From Bacillus_CJ salitolerans (lineage in GTDB: Bacteria > Bacillota > Bacilli > Bacillales > SA4): a DNA stretch of 64,000 nt. Position 1 is the stretch's first letter. Every line of letters begins with the position of its first letter. Positions 43,048-51,156 of this stretch are shown piece after piece. The notes beneath the pieces were generated by a model that was not told the origin of the DNA, searched no databases, and saw nothing but the letters and a program-made list of their open reading frames with translations. The DNA is taken from contig NZ_JBHUEM010000001.1 of NCBI RefSeq assembly GCF_042680805.1, positions 240,112 through 304,111 on the forward strand, in the 5' to 3' direction. Made by a program: the position numbers and the translations under genes.

Positions 43048-43788
43048 TTGGAACATACAGCTCCTAGAGTTGAGTTTTTAGGGCTTTGGTTCAATTTATC
43101 AAACGTGATGATGACAACCATTACAGCTGTTATTGTGTTTATTATTGCTATTATAGCAACCCGATCATTATCGATGAGACCTACTGGAGCACAAAACTTC
43201 TTTGAGTGGATCATGGATTTTGTACGCAACATTATCAAGAGTACGATGGATTGGAACACAGGTGGAAGATTCCTAACATTAGGAGTAACACTGTTAATGT
43301 ATATCTTTGTAGCGAATATGCTTGGTCTACCATTCGCCATTGTTGATGAAGGTAAACACGAACTATGGTGGAAATCACCAACAGCTGATCCAATAATAAC
43401 TTTAACCTTAGCGGTTATGGTTGTGGCCCTTTCACATTTTTACGGTGTGAAAATGAAAGGTGCAGGAGAATATGGTAAGGACTACTTTAAGCCGTTCCCG
43501 GTATTCTTACCAATTAAGATTATTGAAGAGTTTGCGAACACACTAACGTTAGGTCTTCGTTTATACGGAAACATTTTCGCTGGTGAAATCTTACTAGGAT
43601 TACTTGCTGGACTAGCTACTAATGGCTATCTTGAAAGTATGGGAAGTGGGATCTTAGGAACAATCATGTCAGCAATACCGATGCTGATATGGCAAGGGTT
43701 TAGTATTTTCGTAGGTGCAATTCAAGCATTTATCTTTGTTATGTTAACGATGGTATATTTGGCCCACAAAGTGAGTCATGACCATTAA
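43048..43788 (+). CDS. atpB: ATP synthase F0 subunit a
   Basis: The proton-channel stator subunit, 246 residues, with five to six membrane helices and the essential arginine in NTLTLGLRLYGNIFAGE. It begins at TTG 43048, 7 nt after GAGGTG. The protein is close to B. subtilis AtpB over its length. Confidence 0.96.
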   Translation: MEHTAPRVEFLGLWFNLSNVMMTTITAVIVFIIAIIATRSLSMRPTGAQNFFEWIMDFVRNIIKSTMDWNTGGRFLTLGVTLLMYIFVANMLGLPFAIVDEGKHELWWKSPTADPIITLTLAVMVVALSHFYGVKMKGAGEYGKDYFKPFPVFLPIKIIEEFANTLTLGLRLYGNIFAGEILLGLLAGLATNGYLESMGSGILGTIMSAIPMLIWQGFSIFVGAIQAFIFVMLTMVYLAHKVSHDH

Positions 43789-43835
43789 TCATAAAAAATA
43801 ATAAAATTTCTGTTAAATTTAAGGAGGACTTTATA

Positions 43836-44054
43836 ATGGGTTTATTAGCAGCTGCAATTGCAATTGGTTTAGCGGCACTAGGTGCTGGTATTGGTAACGG
43901 TTTAATCGTATCTCGTACTGTGGAAGGGATTGCACGTCAACCTGAGCTTCAAGGTAAGCTTCAAACAACAATGTTCATCGGGGTAGCGTTAGTAGAGGCG
44001 ATTCCAATTATCGCGGTAGTAATCGCATTCATGGTATTCGGTGCTGGCGCTTAA
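43836..44054 (+). CDS. atpE: ATP synthase F0 subunit c
   Basis: The c-ring subunit, 72 residues forming two helices. The ion-binding carboxylate is Glu54 in FIGVALVEAIPII and the first helix has the glycine motif GAGIGNG. The alanine at position 51, two to three residues before Glu54, is of the neutralophile type; extreme alkaliphiles have proline there. AAGGAGG precedes the start. A 255-bp gap with a large hairpin separates it from atpF. Confidence 0.97.
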   Translation: MGLLAAAIAIGLAALGAGIGNGLIVSRTVEGIARQPELQGKLQTTMFIGVALVEAIPIIAVVIAFMVFGAGA

Positions 44055-44309
44055 TAAGAACAATAAAGCTTTTGCGGTGGTCAGAAGCGACAAATTCGGG
44101 GGAAGTGCAGCTTATTAGAAGAGAACTTCTAGCTGACGCGGGAATTTAGCTTAAAAAACCGCAGGCGCGAACTTGAATGGCGAAGTTGCTTCTATGTAAA
44201 ACTTCGCCATTCATTTATGTAAATTATAAATATCTATGATATGAACTAATAAATCAACACATTTTTATGGTTAAAAAAGTGATGGAACTCTTCGAAAGGA
44301 GTGAATAAT
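44055..44309. other. Structured gap between atpE and atpF
   Basis: This long gap inside the operon has no gene. It contains a perfect 13-bp inverted repeat, GAATGGCGAAGTT (44175-44187) and AACTTCGCCATTC (44200-44212), with no T run, and upstream the pair TTGCGGT (44074-44080) and ACCGCAG (44157-44163) that can close a larger fold. It could protect the atpE message or set the c-subunit surplus. Confidence 0.65.
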
Positions 44310-44837
44310 GTGCCGTTAAATTTTGATCTGTTTATTTTAGGTGCTGGAGCAGGTGGAATGAACTATGGAGATATTCTTTTCCAATTAGCAATTTTTCTAA
44401 TTCTATTAGCGCTTCTTCGTAAATTTGCATTCGGTCCAATCATGGGAATCATGAAGCAGCGTGAAGAACACATTGGAAACGAAATCAGCGCAGCTGAAAA
44501 TAGTAATAAAGAAGCTAAGAAATTAGTGGAAGAGCAGCGTGAGTTATTAAAGCAATCACGTCAAGAAGCTCAAGAGCTTATCGAAAATGCTAAGAAGCTT
44601 GGTGAGGAGCAAAAGAAATCAATCGTTTCTGAAGCTCGCACTGAAGCAGAACGTATTAAAGATGCAGCTGTAAAAGAAATTGCTCAAGAAAAAGAGCAAG
44701 CTGTCGCTGCATTAAGAGAGCAAGTTGCTTCATTATCTGTTCTAATCGCATCTAAGGTTATTGAAAAAGAACTTAACGAACAAGATCAGCAAAAGCTTAT
44801 CAATGAGTATATTCAAGAGGTAGGTCAAGGGCGATGA
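44310..44837 (+). CDS. atpF: ATP synthase F0 subunit b
   Basis: The peripheral stalk subunit, 175 residues: one membrane helix (about 22-40; ILFQLAIFLILLALL) and a long charged coiled coil. AAAGGAG ends at 44302, so the start is GTG 44310 (7 nt) and not the in-frame GTG 44301 that overlaps it. It overlaps atpH by 4 nt. Confidence 0.95.
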   Translation: MPLNFDLFILGAGAGGMNYGDILFQLAIFLILLALLRKFAFGPIMGIMKQREEHIGNEISAAENSNKEAKKLVEEQRELLKQSRQEAQELIENAKKLGEEQKKSIVSEARTEAERIKDAAVKEIAQEKEQAVAALREQVASLSVLIASKVIEKELNEQDQQKLINEYIQEVGQGR

Positions 44838-45370
44838 GCAATGGAACAGTAGCAAAACGCTATGCAATCGCACTATTTCAAGTCGCAAAAGAACAGAACC
44901 TTTTAGAAAAAGTAGAACAAGAGCTTCTTGCAATTAAAACGGTTTTTGCAGAAAACAAAGAATTGAATTCTGTGTTAAACCACCCAAAAGTAACAAAAGA
45001 AACAAAGAAATCGTTAGTAAAAGAAAGTTTTGCTAATGTTTCTACACCTGTTTTAAATACGTTAATGATTTTAATTGACCGACACCGTCAAGCAATTATC
45101 TCTGATGTTGTAGAATTCTTTATTGGGGCTGCTAACGATGAAAGAGGGATTGCGGACGCGAAGGTTTACTCAGCTAGAGAATTAACTGAGGATGAAAAGA
45201 AAACGCTAGAGTCTACTTTTGCTAAGAAGGTAGGAAAGAGTGCTCTTCGAATCCAAAATATTGTAGATAAAAGCGTGATAGGTGGAGTGAAACTCCGCAT
45301 CGGTAACCGTATTTATGACGGTTCAGTAAGTGGTAAATTAGCTCGCGTTGAGCGTGAGTTATTGAAATAA
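44834..45370 (+). CDS. atpH: ATP synthase F1 subunit delta
   Basis: Delta links F1 to the peripheral stalk. The 178-residue product begins VAKRYAIALFQVAKEQ and ends with VIGGVKLRIGNRIYDGSVSGKL, both family hallmarks. It starts within atpF by an ATGA overlap and is 27 bp from atpA. Confidence 0.95.
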   Translation: MSNGTVAKRYAIALFQVAKEQNLLEKVEQELLAIKTVFAENKELNSVLNHPKVTKETKKSLVKESFANVSTPVLNTLMILIDRHRQAIISDVVEFFIGAANDERGIADAKVYSARELTEDEKKTLESTFAKKVGKSALRIQNIVDKSVIGGVKLRIGNRIYDGSVSGKLARVERELLK

Positions 45371-45397
45371 AGACTCGAAAGAATAGGGGTGAAATTC

Positions 45398-46906
45398 ATG
45401 AGCATCAAAGCAGAAGAAATCAGTGCGCTGATAAAAAAGCAAATTGAAAACTATCAGTCTGAAATTGAAGTAAATGATGTAGGTACTGTAATCCAAGTTG
45501 GGGACGGTATCGCTCGTGCTCATGGCCTCGACAATGTCATGGCTGGAGAACTTGTAGAATTTTCTAATGGTGTCATGGGTATGGCACAAAACCTAGAAGA
45601 AAATAACGTAGGTATCGTTATTTTAGGACCATACAAGGAAATCCGTGAAGGTGACGAAGTACGTCGTACAGGCCGTATCATGGAAGTACCAGTAGGTGAA
45701 GCGTTAATTGGACGTGTTGTTAATCCATTAGGGCAACCAGTTGATGGATTAGGTCCAATCGAATCATCAAAAACTCGTCCGATTGAAAGTCCAGCACCAG
45801 GTGTTATGGATCGTAAATCAGTTCATGAACCATTACAAACAGGTGTTAAAGCGATTGACGCTTTAATCCCAATTGGTCGTGGACAACGTGAGTTAGTTAT
45901 CGGTGACCGTCAAACAGGTAAAACAGCTGTTGCAATCGATACTATCTTAAACCAAAGAGATCAGAACATGATTTGTATCTATGTTGCGATCGGGCAAAAG
46001 GAATCAACAGTTCGTGGAGTTGTTGAAACACTAAGAAAGAACGGAGCATTAGACTACTCTATCGTCGTTACTGCATCTGCATCACAACCGGCTCCATTAC
46101 AATATCTTGCACCACTTGCTGGTGTAACAATGGCTGAAGAATTCATGCATAATGGTAAGCACGTTCTTATCGTGTATGATGATCTTTCTAAGCAAGCGGC
46201 AGCATACCGTGAGCTTTCATTACTATTAAAGCGTCCTCCAGGACGTGAAGCATATCCAGGGGATGTTTTCTACTTGCATTCTCGCTTACTTGAGCGTGCT
46301 GCAAAGCTTTCGGACGCAAAAGGCGCAGGTTCTATTACTGCACTTCCGTTCGTTGAAACTCAAGCTGGTGATATTTCAGCTTATATTCCAACAAACGTTA
46401 TCTCTATCACAGACGGACAAATCTTCCTACAATCAGATTTATTCTTCTCAGGGGTACGTCCAGCGATCAATGCCGGTCTATCTGTATCACGTGTAGGGGG
46501 ATCAGCGCAAATTAAAGCGATGAGAAAGGTTTCAGGTACATTACGTCTTGACCTTGCAGCATACCGTGAGCTAGAAGCATTCGCACAATTCGGTTCTGAC
46601 CTTGATAAAGCAACGCAAGCAAAGTTAAACCGTGGAGCTCGTACAGTTGAGGTTCTAAAGCAACCTTTAAACAAGCCTTTAAAAGTTGAGAAGCAAGTAG
46701 CAATTCTATACGCACTAACTCGTGGATTCCTTGATGATATCCCAGTTGGAGATATTCGTCGTTTTGAAGAAGAGTACCACACTTGGTTAGATCATAATGC
46801 GAAGGATCTTCTAGATCACATTGCAACAACAAAAGAATTACCAAGCGACGATGATTTTGCAAAAGCTATTAACGAATTTAAGAAAACATTTGTTGTTTCT
46901 GAGTAA
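45398..46906 (+). CDS. atpA: ATP synthase F1 subunit alpha
   Basis: The non-catalytic nucleotide-binding subunit, 502 residues, with P-loop GDRQTGKT (169-176) and the conserved SVSRVGGSAQ. ATG 45398 follows AGGGGTGA with 6-nt spacing and gives MSIKAEEIS as in B. subtilis; an in-frame GTG at 45389 overlaps the Shine-Dalgarno. A hairpin (46916-46941, CTAGGCAGCA with TGCTGCTTAG) lies after the gene without a strong T run. Confidence 0.97.
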   Translation: MSIKAEEISALIKKQIENYQSEIEVNDVGTVIQVGDGIARAHGLDNVMAGELVEFSNGVMGMAQNLEENNVGIVILGPYKEIREGDEVRRTGRIMEVPVGEALIGRVVNPLGQPVDGLGPIESSKTRPIESPAPGVMDRKSVHEPLQTGVKAIDALIPIGRGQRELVIGDRQTGKTAVAIDTILNQRDQNMICIYVAIGQKESTVRGVVETLRKNGALDYSIVVTASASQPAPLQYLAPLAGVTMAEEFMHNGKHVLIVYDDLSKQAAAYRELSLLLKRPPGREAYPGDVFYLHSRLLERAAKLSDAKGAGSITALPFVETQAGDISAYIPTNVISITDGQIFLQSDLFFSGVRPAINAGLSVSRVGGSAQIKAMRKVSGTLRLDLAAYRELEAFAQFGSDLDKATQAKLNRGARTVEVLKQPLNKPLKVEKQVAILYALTRGFLDDIPVGDIRRFEEEYHTWLDHNAKDLLDHIATTKELPSDDDFAKAINEFKKTFVVSE

Positions 46907-47012
46907 TATAAACAGCTAGGCAGCATTGAAGTGCTGCTTAGTTCCTTTGATTAAAAGTGTTCCAAACAATTTTTTGGAATGTCTTATTAGCTAAAAAAGG
47001 TGGTGAAAACCT

Positions 47013-47873
47013 TTGGCATCCTTACGTGATATAAAATCAAGAATAAATTCAACAAAAAAGACAAGCCAAATTACAAAAGCCATGCAAATGGTATCTGCAT
47101 CGAAATTAAATCGTGCTGAAAACAATGCAAAAGCTTTTGTTCCTTATATGGAAAAAATTCAAGAGGTTGTTGCAAGTATCGCTCTTGGTTCATCTGGTGT
47201 CGATCATCCGATGATGCAAACAAGAGATGTTAAGAAGACTGGTTATATCGTTATCACTTCAGATCGTGGATTGGCGGGAGCATATAACAGTAACATCCTT
47301 CGTGCAGCATACCAGGCAATGCAAAATCGCCATAATTCAAATGATGAATTCGGTGTTATTGCTATCGGTAAGATTGGTTTAAACTTCTTCAAAAAGCGTG
47401 GAGTAAACGTCGTTTCTGAAATTACAGGTCTAGGTGACCAACCTTCCTTTGCCGACATCAAGGATATCGCAAGTAAAGCGGTAAACATGTTTGCAGATGA
47501 AACGTTTGATGAACTATATCTTTACTACAATCACTTTGTAAGTGCCATTGAACATCAAGTAACAGAGAAGAAGCTTCTTCCATTAACGGATATTGCAACT
47601 GATGCGAAGCTAACTTCTTATGAATTTGAACCTTCGGAAGAAGAGATTTTAGAAGTGTTGCTTCCGCAATATGCAGAAAGCTTAGTTTACGGTGCATTAT
47701 TAGATGGTAAAGCAAGTGAACACGCAGCACGTATGACTGCTATGAAGAGTGCAACAGATAACGCGAAAGAGCTTATCAACAACCTTACGCTTGTTTACAA
47801 CCGTGCACGTCAAGCAGCAATCACACAAGAAATTTCAGAAATCGTTGGTGGAGCAGCAGCTCAACAACAATAA
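47013..47873 (+). CDS. atpG: ATP synthase F1 subunit gamma
   Basis: The rotor shaft, 286 residues, beginning MASLRDIKSRINSTKKTSQI and ending VYNRARQAAITQEISEIVGG. The start is TTG 47013, 8 nt after AAAGGTGG. It lies 106 bp after atpA, a gap that carries two small hairpins. Confidence 0.96.
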   Translation: MASLRDIKSRINSTKKTSQITKAMQMVSASKLNRAENNAKAFVPYMEKIQEVVASIALGSSGVDHPMMQTRDVKKTGYIVITSDRGLAGAYNSNILRAAYQAMQNRHNSNDEFGVIAIGKIGLNFFKKRGVNVVSEITGLGDQPSFADIKDIASKAVNMFADETFDELYLYYNHFVSAIEHQVTEKKLLPLTDIATDAKLTSYEFEPSEEEILEVLLPQYAESLVYGALLDGKASEHAARMTAMKSATDNAKELINNLTLVYNRARQAAITQEISEIVGGAAAQQQ

Positions 47874-47915
47874 TTTCGCATATAGAGTCTTATTAGTAAG
47901 TTAGGAGGGAAAACG

Positions 47916-49337
47916 ATGACAAAAGGACGCGTTACCCAAGTTATGGGTCCTGTTGTAGACGTACAGTTTGAAGCTGGACATCTTCCTGAAATTTATAACG
48001 CCCTTACAATTAACCATAAAGCAACTGGTGAAAATGAAGTAAACATCGAGTTAACACTTGAGGTTGCTCTTCACCTAGGTGATGATACGGTTCGTACAAT
48101 TGCAATGGCATCAACTGATGGAGTTGTTCGTGGTTTAGAAGTTGCTGATACTGGAGCACCAATCTCGGTTCCAGTAGGTGACGTTACGCTTGGTCGTGTA
48201 TTCAACGTATTAGGTGAAAATATTGATCTTGATGAGGCACTTCCAGCTGGAGCTCGTCGTGATGCAATTCACAGACAAGCACCAACATTTGAAGAGTTAT
48301 CTACTGAGGTGGAAATCCTTGAAACGGGTATTAAGGTAGTAGACTTACTAGCTCCTTATATTAAGGGTGGTAAGATCGGTCTATTTGGTGGTGCTGGAGT
48401 AGGTAAAACGGTTCTTATTCAAGAATTAATCAACAACATCGCTCAAGAGCACGGTGGTATTTCGGTATTCGCTGGTGTAGGTGAGCGTACTCGTGAAGGA
48501 AATGACCTTTACCACGAGATGAGTGATTCTGGTGTTATTAAGAAAACAGCGATGGTATTCGGACAAATGAACGAGCCACCTGGTGCACGTATGCGTGTTG
48601 CATTAACTGGATTAACAATGGCGGAATATTTCCGTGATGAGCAAGGACAAGACGTTCTATTCTTCATCGATAATATTTTCCGATTCACACAAGCTGGTTC
48701 TGAGGTTTCTGCCCTATTAGGTCGTATGCCTTCAGCGGTAGGTTACCAACCAACACTTGCAACAGAGATGGGTCAGTTACAAGAACGTATTACATCGACA
48801 AACAAAGGATCAATCACGTCTATCCAAGCGATTTATGTACCTGCCGATGACTATACGGATCCAGCTCCTGCAACAACATTCGCTCACTTAGATGCAACGA
48901 CTAACCTTGAGCGTAAGCTATCTGAAATGGGTATTTACCCAGCGGTAGATCCACTTGCTTCAACATCTCGTGCTCTTGCACCTGAAATCGTTGGAGAAGA
49001 GCACTATTCAGTTGCTCGTCAAGTACAATCAACTCTACAACGTTACAAAGAATTACAAGATATTATCGCAATCTTAGGTATGGATGAGCTCTCTGACGAT
49101 GATAAGTTAATCGTTCACCGTGCACGTCGTATTCAGTTCTACTTATCTCAAAACTTCCACGTTGCTGAACAGTTTACAGGACAAAAAGGATCTTACGTAC
49201 CTGTACAAGAAACAGTAAAAGGATTTAAAGAGATTTTAGAAGGTAAATACGATCACCTGCCTGAAGATGCTTTCCGTCTAGTCGGAAGAATTGAAGAAGT
49301 TATCGAAAGAGCAAAATCAATGGGTGTAGAAGTATAA
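47916..49337 (+). CDS. atpD: ATP synthase F1 subunit beta
   Basis: The catalytic subunit, 473 residues, with P-loop GGAGVGKT (158-165), the catalytic Glu190 in GERTREGND, and the DELSDDD stretch near the C-terminus. TTAGGAGGG precedes the start. This is one of the most conserved genes of the window. Confidence 0.98.
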   Translation: MTKGRVTQVMGPVVDVQFEAGHLPEIYNALTINHKATGENEVNIELTLEVALHLGDDTVRTIAMASTDGVVRGLEVADTGAPISVPVGDVTLGRVFNVLGENIDLDEALPAGARRDAIHRQAPTFEELSTEVEILETGIKVVDLLAPYIKGGKIGLFGGAGVGKTVLIQELINNIAQEHGGISVFAGVGERTREGNDLYHEMSDSGVIKKTAMVFGQMNEPPGARMRVALTGLTMAEYFRDEQGQDVLFFIDNIFRFTQAGSEVSALLGRMPSAVGYQPTLATEMGQLQERITSTNKGSITSIQAIYVPADDYTDPAPATTFAHLDATTNLERKLSEMGIYPAVDPLASTSRALAPEIVGEEHYSVARQVQSTLQRYKELQDIIAILGMDELSDDDKLIVHRARRIQFYLSQNFHVAEQFTGQKGSYVPVQETVKGFKEILEGKYDHLPEDAFRLVGRIEEVIERAKSMGVEV

Positions 49338-49363
49338 AAATAGGGACATAGGAGGGTTTAAAT

Positions 49364-49765
49364 ATGAAGACAATCAAAGTCAGTGTAGTGACTCCTGATG
49401 GCCCCGTCTATGAATCAGATGTAGAAATGGTTAGCACAAAAGCAAAAAGTGGTGAACTTGGTATTTTACCAGGACATATCCCTATGGTAGCACCACTTGC
49501 AATCGGTACAGTTCGTCTAAAAAAGGAAGGAAGCACTGAGTATGTTGCTGTAACAGGAGGATTTTTAGAAGTTCGACCTGATAAAGTAACTGTTCTTGCA
49601 CAAGCTGCTGAACGCGGAGAAGATATTGATGTTACCCGTGCTGAAGCTGCAAAAGAACGTGCAGAGCGTCGCCTTCAAGCAAAAGAAGCTGACATCGATA
49701 TGCAACGTGCTGAACTTGCCTTGCAGCGTGCAATCAACCGTTTAAAAGTTACGGGACGTATATAA
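49364..49765 (+). CDS. atpC: ATP synthase F1 subunit epsilon
   Basis: The regulatory rotor subunit, 133 residues: an N-terminal beta sandwich (VVTPDGPVYESDVEMVS, GELGILPGHIPMVAPL) and a C-terminal helical hairpin (about 90-133). TAGGAGG precedes the start. It ends the operon at a terminator. Confidence 0.96.
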   Translation: MKTIKVSVVTPDGPVYESDVEMVSTKAKSGELGILPGHIPMVAPLAIGTVRLKKEGSTEYVAVTGGFLEVRPDKVTVLAQAAERGEDIDVTRAEAAKERAERRLQAKEADIDMQRAELALQRAINRLKVTGRI

Positions 49766-49772
49766 TCATAAG

Positions 49773-49808
49773 TACCTCAGGATGAAAGTATCCTGAGGTA
49801 TTTTTATT
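49773..49808 (+). terminator. Terminator of the atp operon
   Basis: TACCTCAGGA pairs perfectly with TCCTGAGGTA over an 8-nt loop, followed by T residues. Confidence 0.9.
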
Positions 49809-49911
49809 TGTATAGAGGAGATTATTAAAGCATGTTATGTGTAAAATCGGGCGAGTAGTAAATCTGAATCCGGCCTCTGCGTCCACCCCACCCGAGGTCC
49901 AATAACATGAA

Positions 49912-49970
49912 GTGAAGAACATTTTTGCTTGTCGTGGCTAAACGGGGCGCTTGCGCCTTTTGTTCTTCAC
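49912..49970. repeat. GGCTAAACG element, copy 3, with 10-bp arms
   Basis: GTGAAGAACA at 49912-49921 is answered by TGTTCTTCAC at 49961-49970. The core is GGCTAAACGGGGCGC with the inner palindrome GGCGCTTGCGCC. Confidence 0.7.
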
Positions 49971-50159
49971 ACACAATTGAGGGTTTGTTAAGGGAGCATC
50001 TTTATTACCAATATCTACATCTCTAAACTCATTGACGTGCTATGAAACCTTAAGTAAGTTTAGAGAGTGCGACAAGTTCATAACTCATAACTGCAATCGT
50101 GACTCATAGGCATGATAAAGAACCTCTAAATATAAACCTTTGGAGAATTCTAAGGTTGG

Positions 50160-50188
50160 TCGACACATATATGGCGAAGTGTTATAAT
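50160..50188 (+). promoter_or_regulatory. SigA promoter of the nuo operon
   Basis: TCGACA (50160-50165) and TATAAT (50183-50188) are spaced by 17 bp, and TGT before the hexamer gives an extended minus-10. Confidence 0.75.
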
Positions 50189-50272
50189 GTTTACGGTTAC
50201 AAAGAATTTTTTTATGATTATAGAGTTATATAATAGCAAAAATGAGTTGTTGATTTAAAGGAGGGGACTGGT

Positions 50273-50647
50273 ATGGAGCACTTAAATCTGTACCAAAATA
50301 ACTACTTAATTGTTGTCATCTTTTTAATGTTAGGCGTTATTTTACCAGTTGTTGCACTTACTGCTGGCCGTATTTTACGTCCTCACAAACCGACTGCTGC
50401 TAAGCAAACTACATATGAAAGTGGTATTGATCCCTTTCATGATGCTAGAGTTCAGTTTAACGTGAGATATTATATTTTTGCTCTAATGTTTGTTATTTTT
50501 GACGTAGAAACAGTTTTCCTGTACCCATGGGCTGTTGCGTATGAAGAGCTAGGGATATTCGCACTAATAGAAATGTTAATTTTTGTTGTTTTACTATTAA
50601 TTGGGCTAATCTATGCTTGGAAGAAGAAGGTGCTAAAATGGATCTAA
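50273..50647 (+). CDS. nuoA: Complex I subunit NuoA
   Basis: A small membrane subunit of 124 residues with three helices and the conserved YESGIDPFHDARVQFNVRYY loop near the quinone channel. AAAGGAGGGG precedes the start. It overlaps nuoB by 10 nt. Confidence 0.95.
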   Translation: MEHLNLYQNNYLIVVIFLMLGVILPVVALTAGRILRPHKPTAAKQTTYESGIDPFHDARVQFNVRYYIFALMFVIFDVETVFLYPWAVAYEELGIFALIEMLIFVVLLLIGLIYAWKKKVLKWI

Positions 50648-51156
50648 AACTAGAAAATATAACACCTGAAGAAATGGAAGAGTTAAAGCAAAGTGTCTTT
50701 CTAACTACGTTAGAAGAGCTAAAAGCTTGGGCTCGAAGTAATTCATTATGGCCATTAACCTTTGGTTTAGCATGCTGTGCGATCGAGATGATGGGAGTAG
50801 GTTCTTCACATTATGACCTAGATCGTTTCGGGTCATTCTTCCGTACATCTCCACGTCAATCCGACTGTATGATTGTATCAGGTACCGTAACGAAGAAGAT
50901 GGCTCCTGTATTGAAAAGATTATACGACCAAATGCCAGAACCTAAGTGGGTCATTGCGATGGGGTCCTGTGCAACGGCAGGGGGACCGTATGTGAAATCA
51001 TATGCGGTTGTTAAAGGTGTTGACCAAATTGTACCTGTTGATGTATATATTCCTGGTTGCCCACCGAATCCTGCTGCCTTAATATATGGAATCAATAAAT
51101 TGAAAGAGAAAATTCGTTATGAAGCAAAGACTGGGAAGCAGGTGACTAGTCGATGA
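50638..51156 (+). CDS. nuoB: Complex I subunit NuoB (cluster N2)
   Basis: This subunit holds the [4Fe-4S] cluster N2 that hands electrons to quinone. The 172-residue protein has adjacent Cys46 and Cys47 in GLACCAIEMMG plus the cysteines of MGSCATAGG and VYIPGCPPNP. AAGAAGGTG precedes ATG 50638, inside nuoA. It overlaps nuoC by 4 nt. Confidence 0.96.
   Translation: MDLKLENITPEEMEELKQSVFLTTLEELKAWARSNSLWPLTFGLACCAIEMMGVGSSHYDLDRFGSFFRTSPRQSDCMIVSGTVTKKMAPVLKRLYDQMPEPKWVIAMGSCATAGGPYVKSYAVVKGVDQIVPVDVYIPGCPPNPAALIYGINKLKEKIRYEAKTGKQVTSR

Larger units (their letters stand above)
49809..50272. other. Gap between atp and nuo operons
   Basis: No gene is visible in this 464-bp gap. It holds the third copy of the GGCTAAACG element (49917-49965, with arms extending to 49912-49970) and, near its right end, the nuo promoter. 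Confidence 0.7.
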
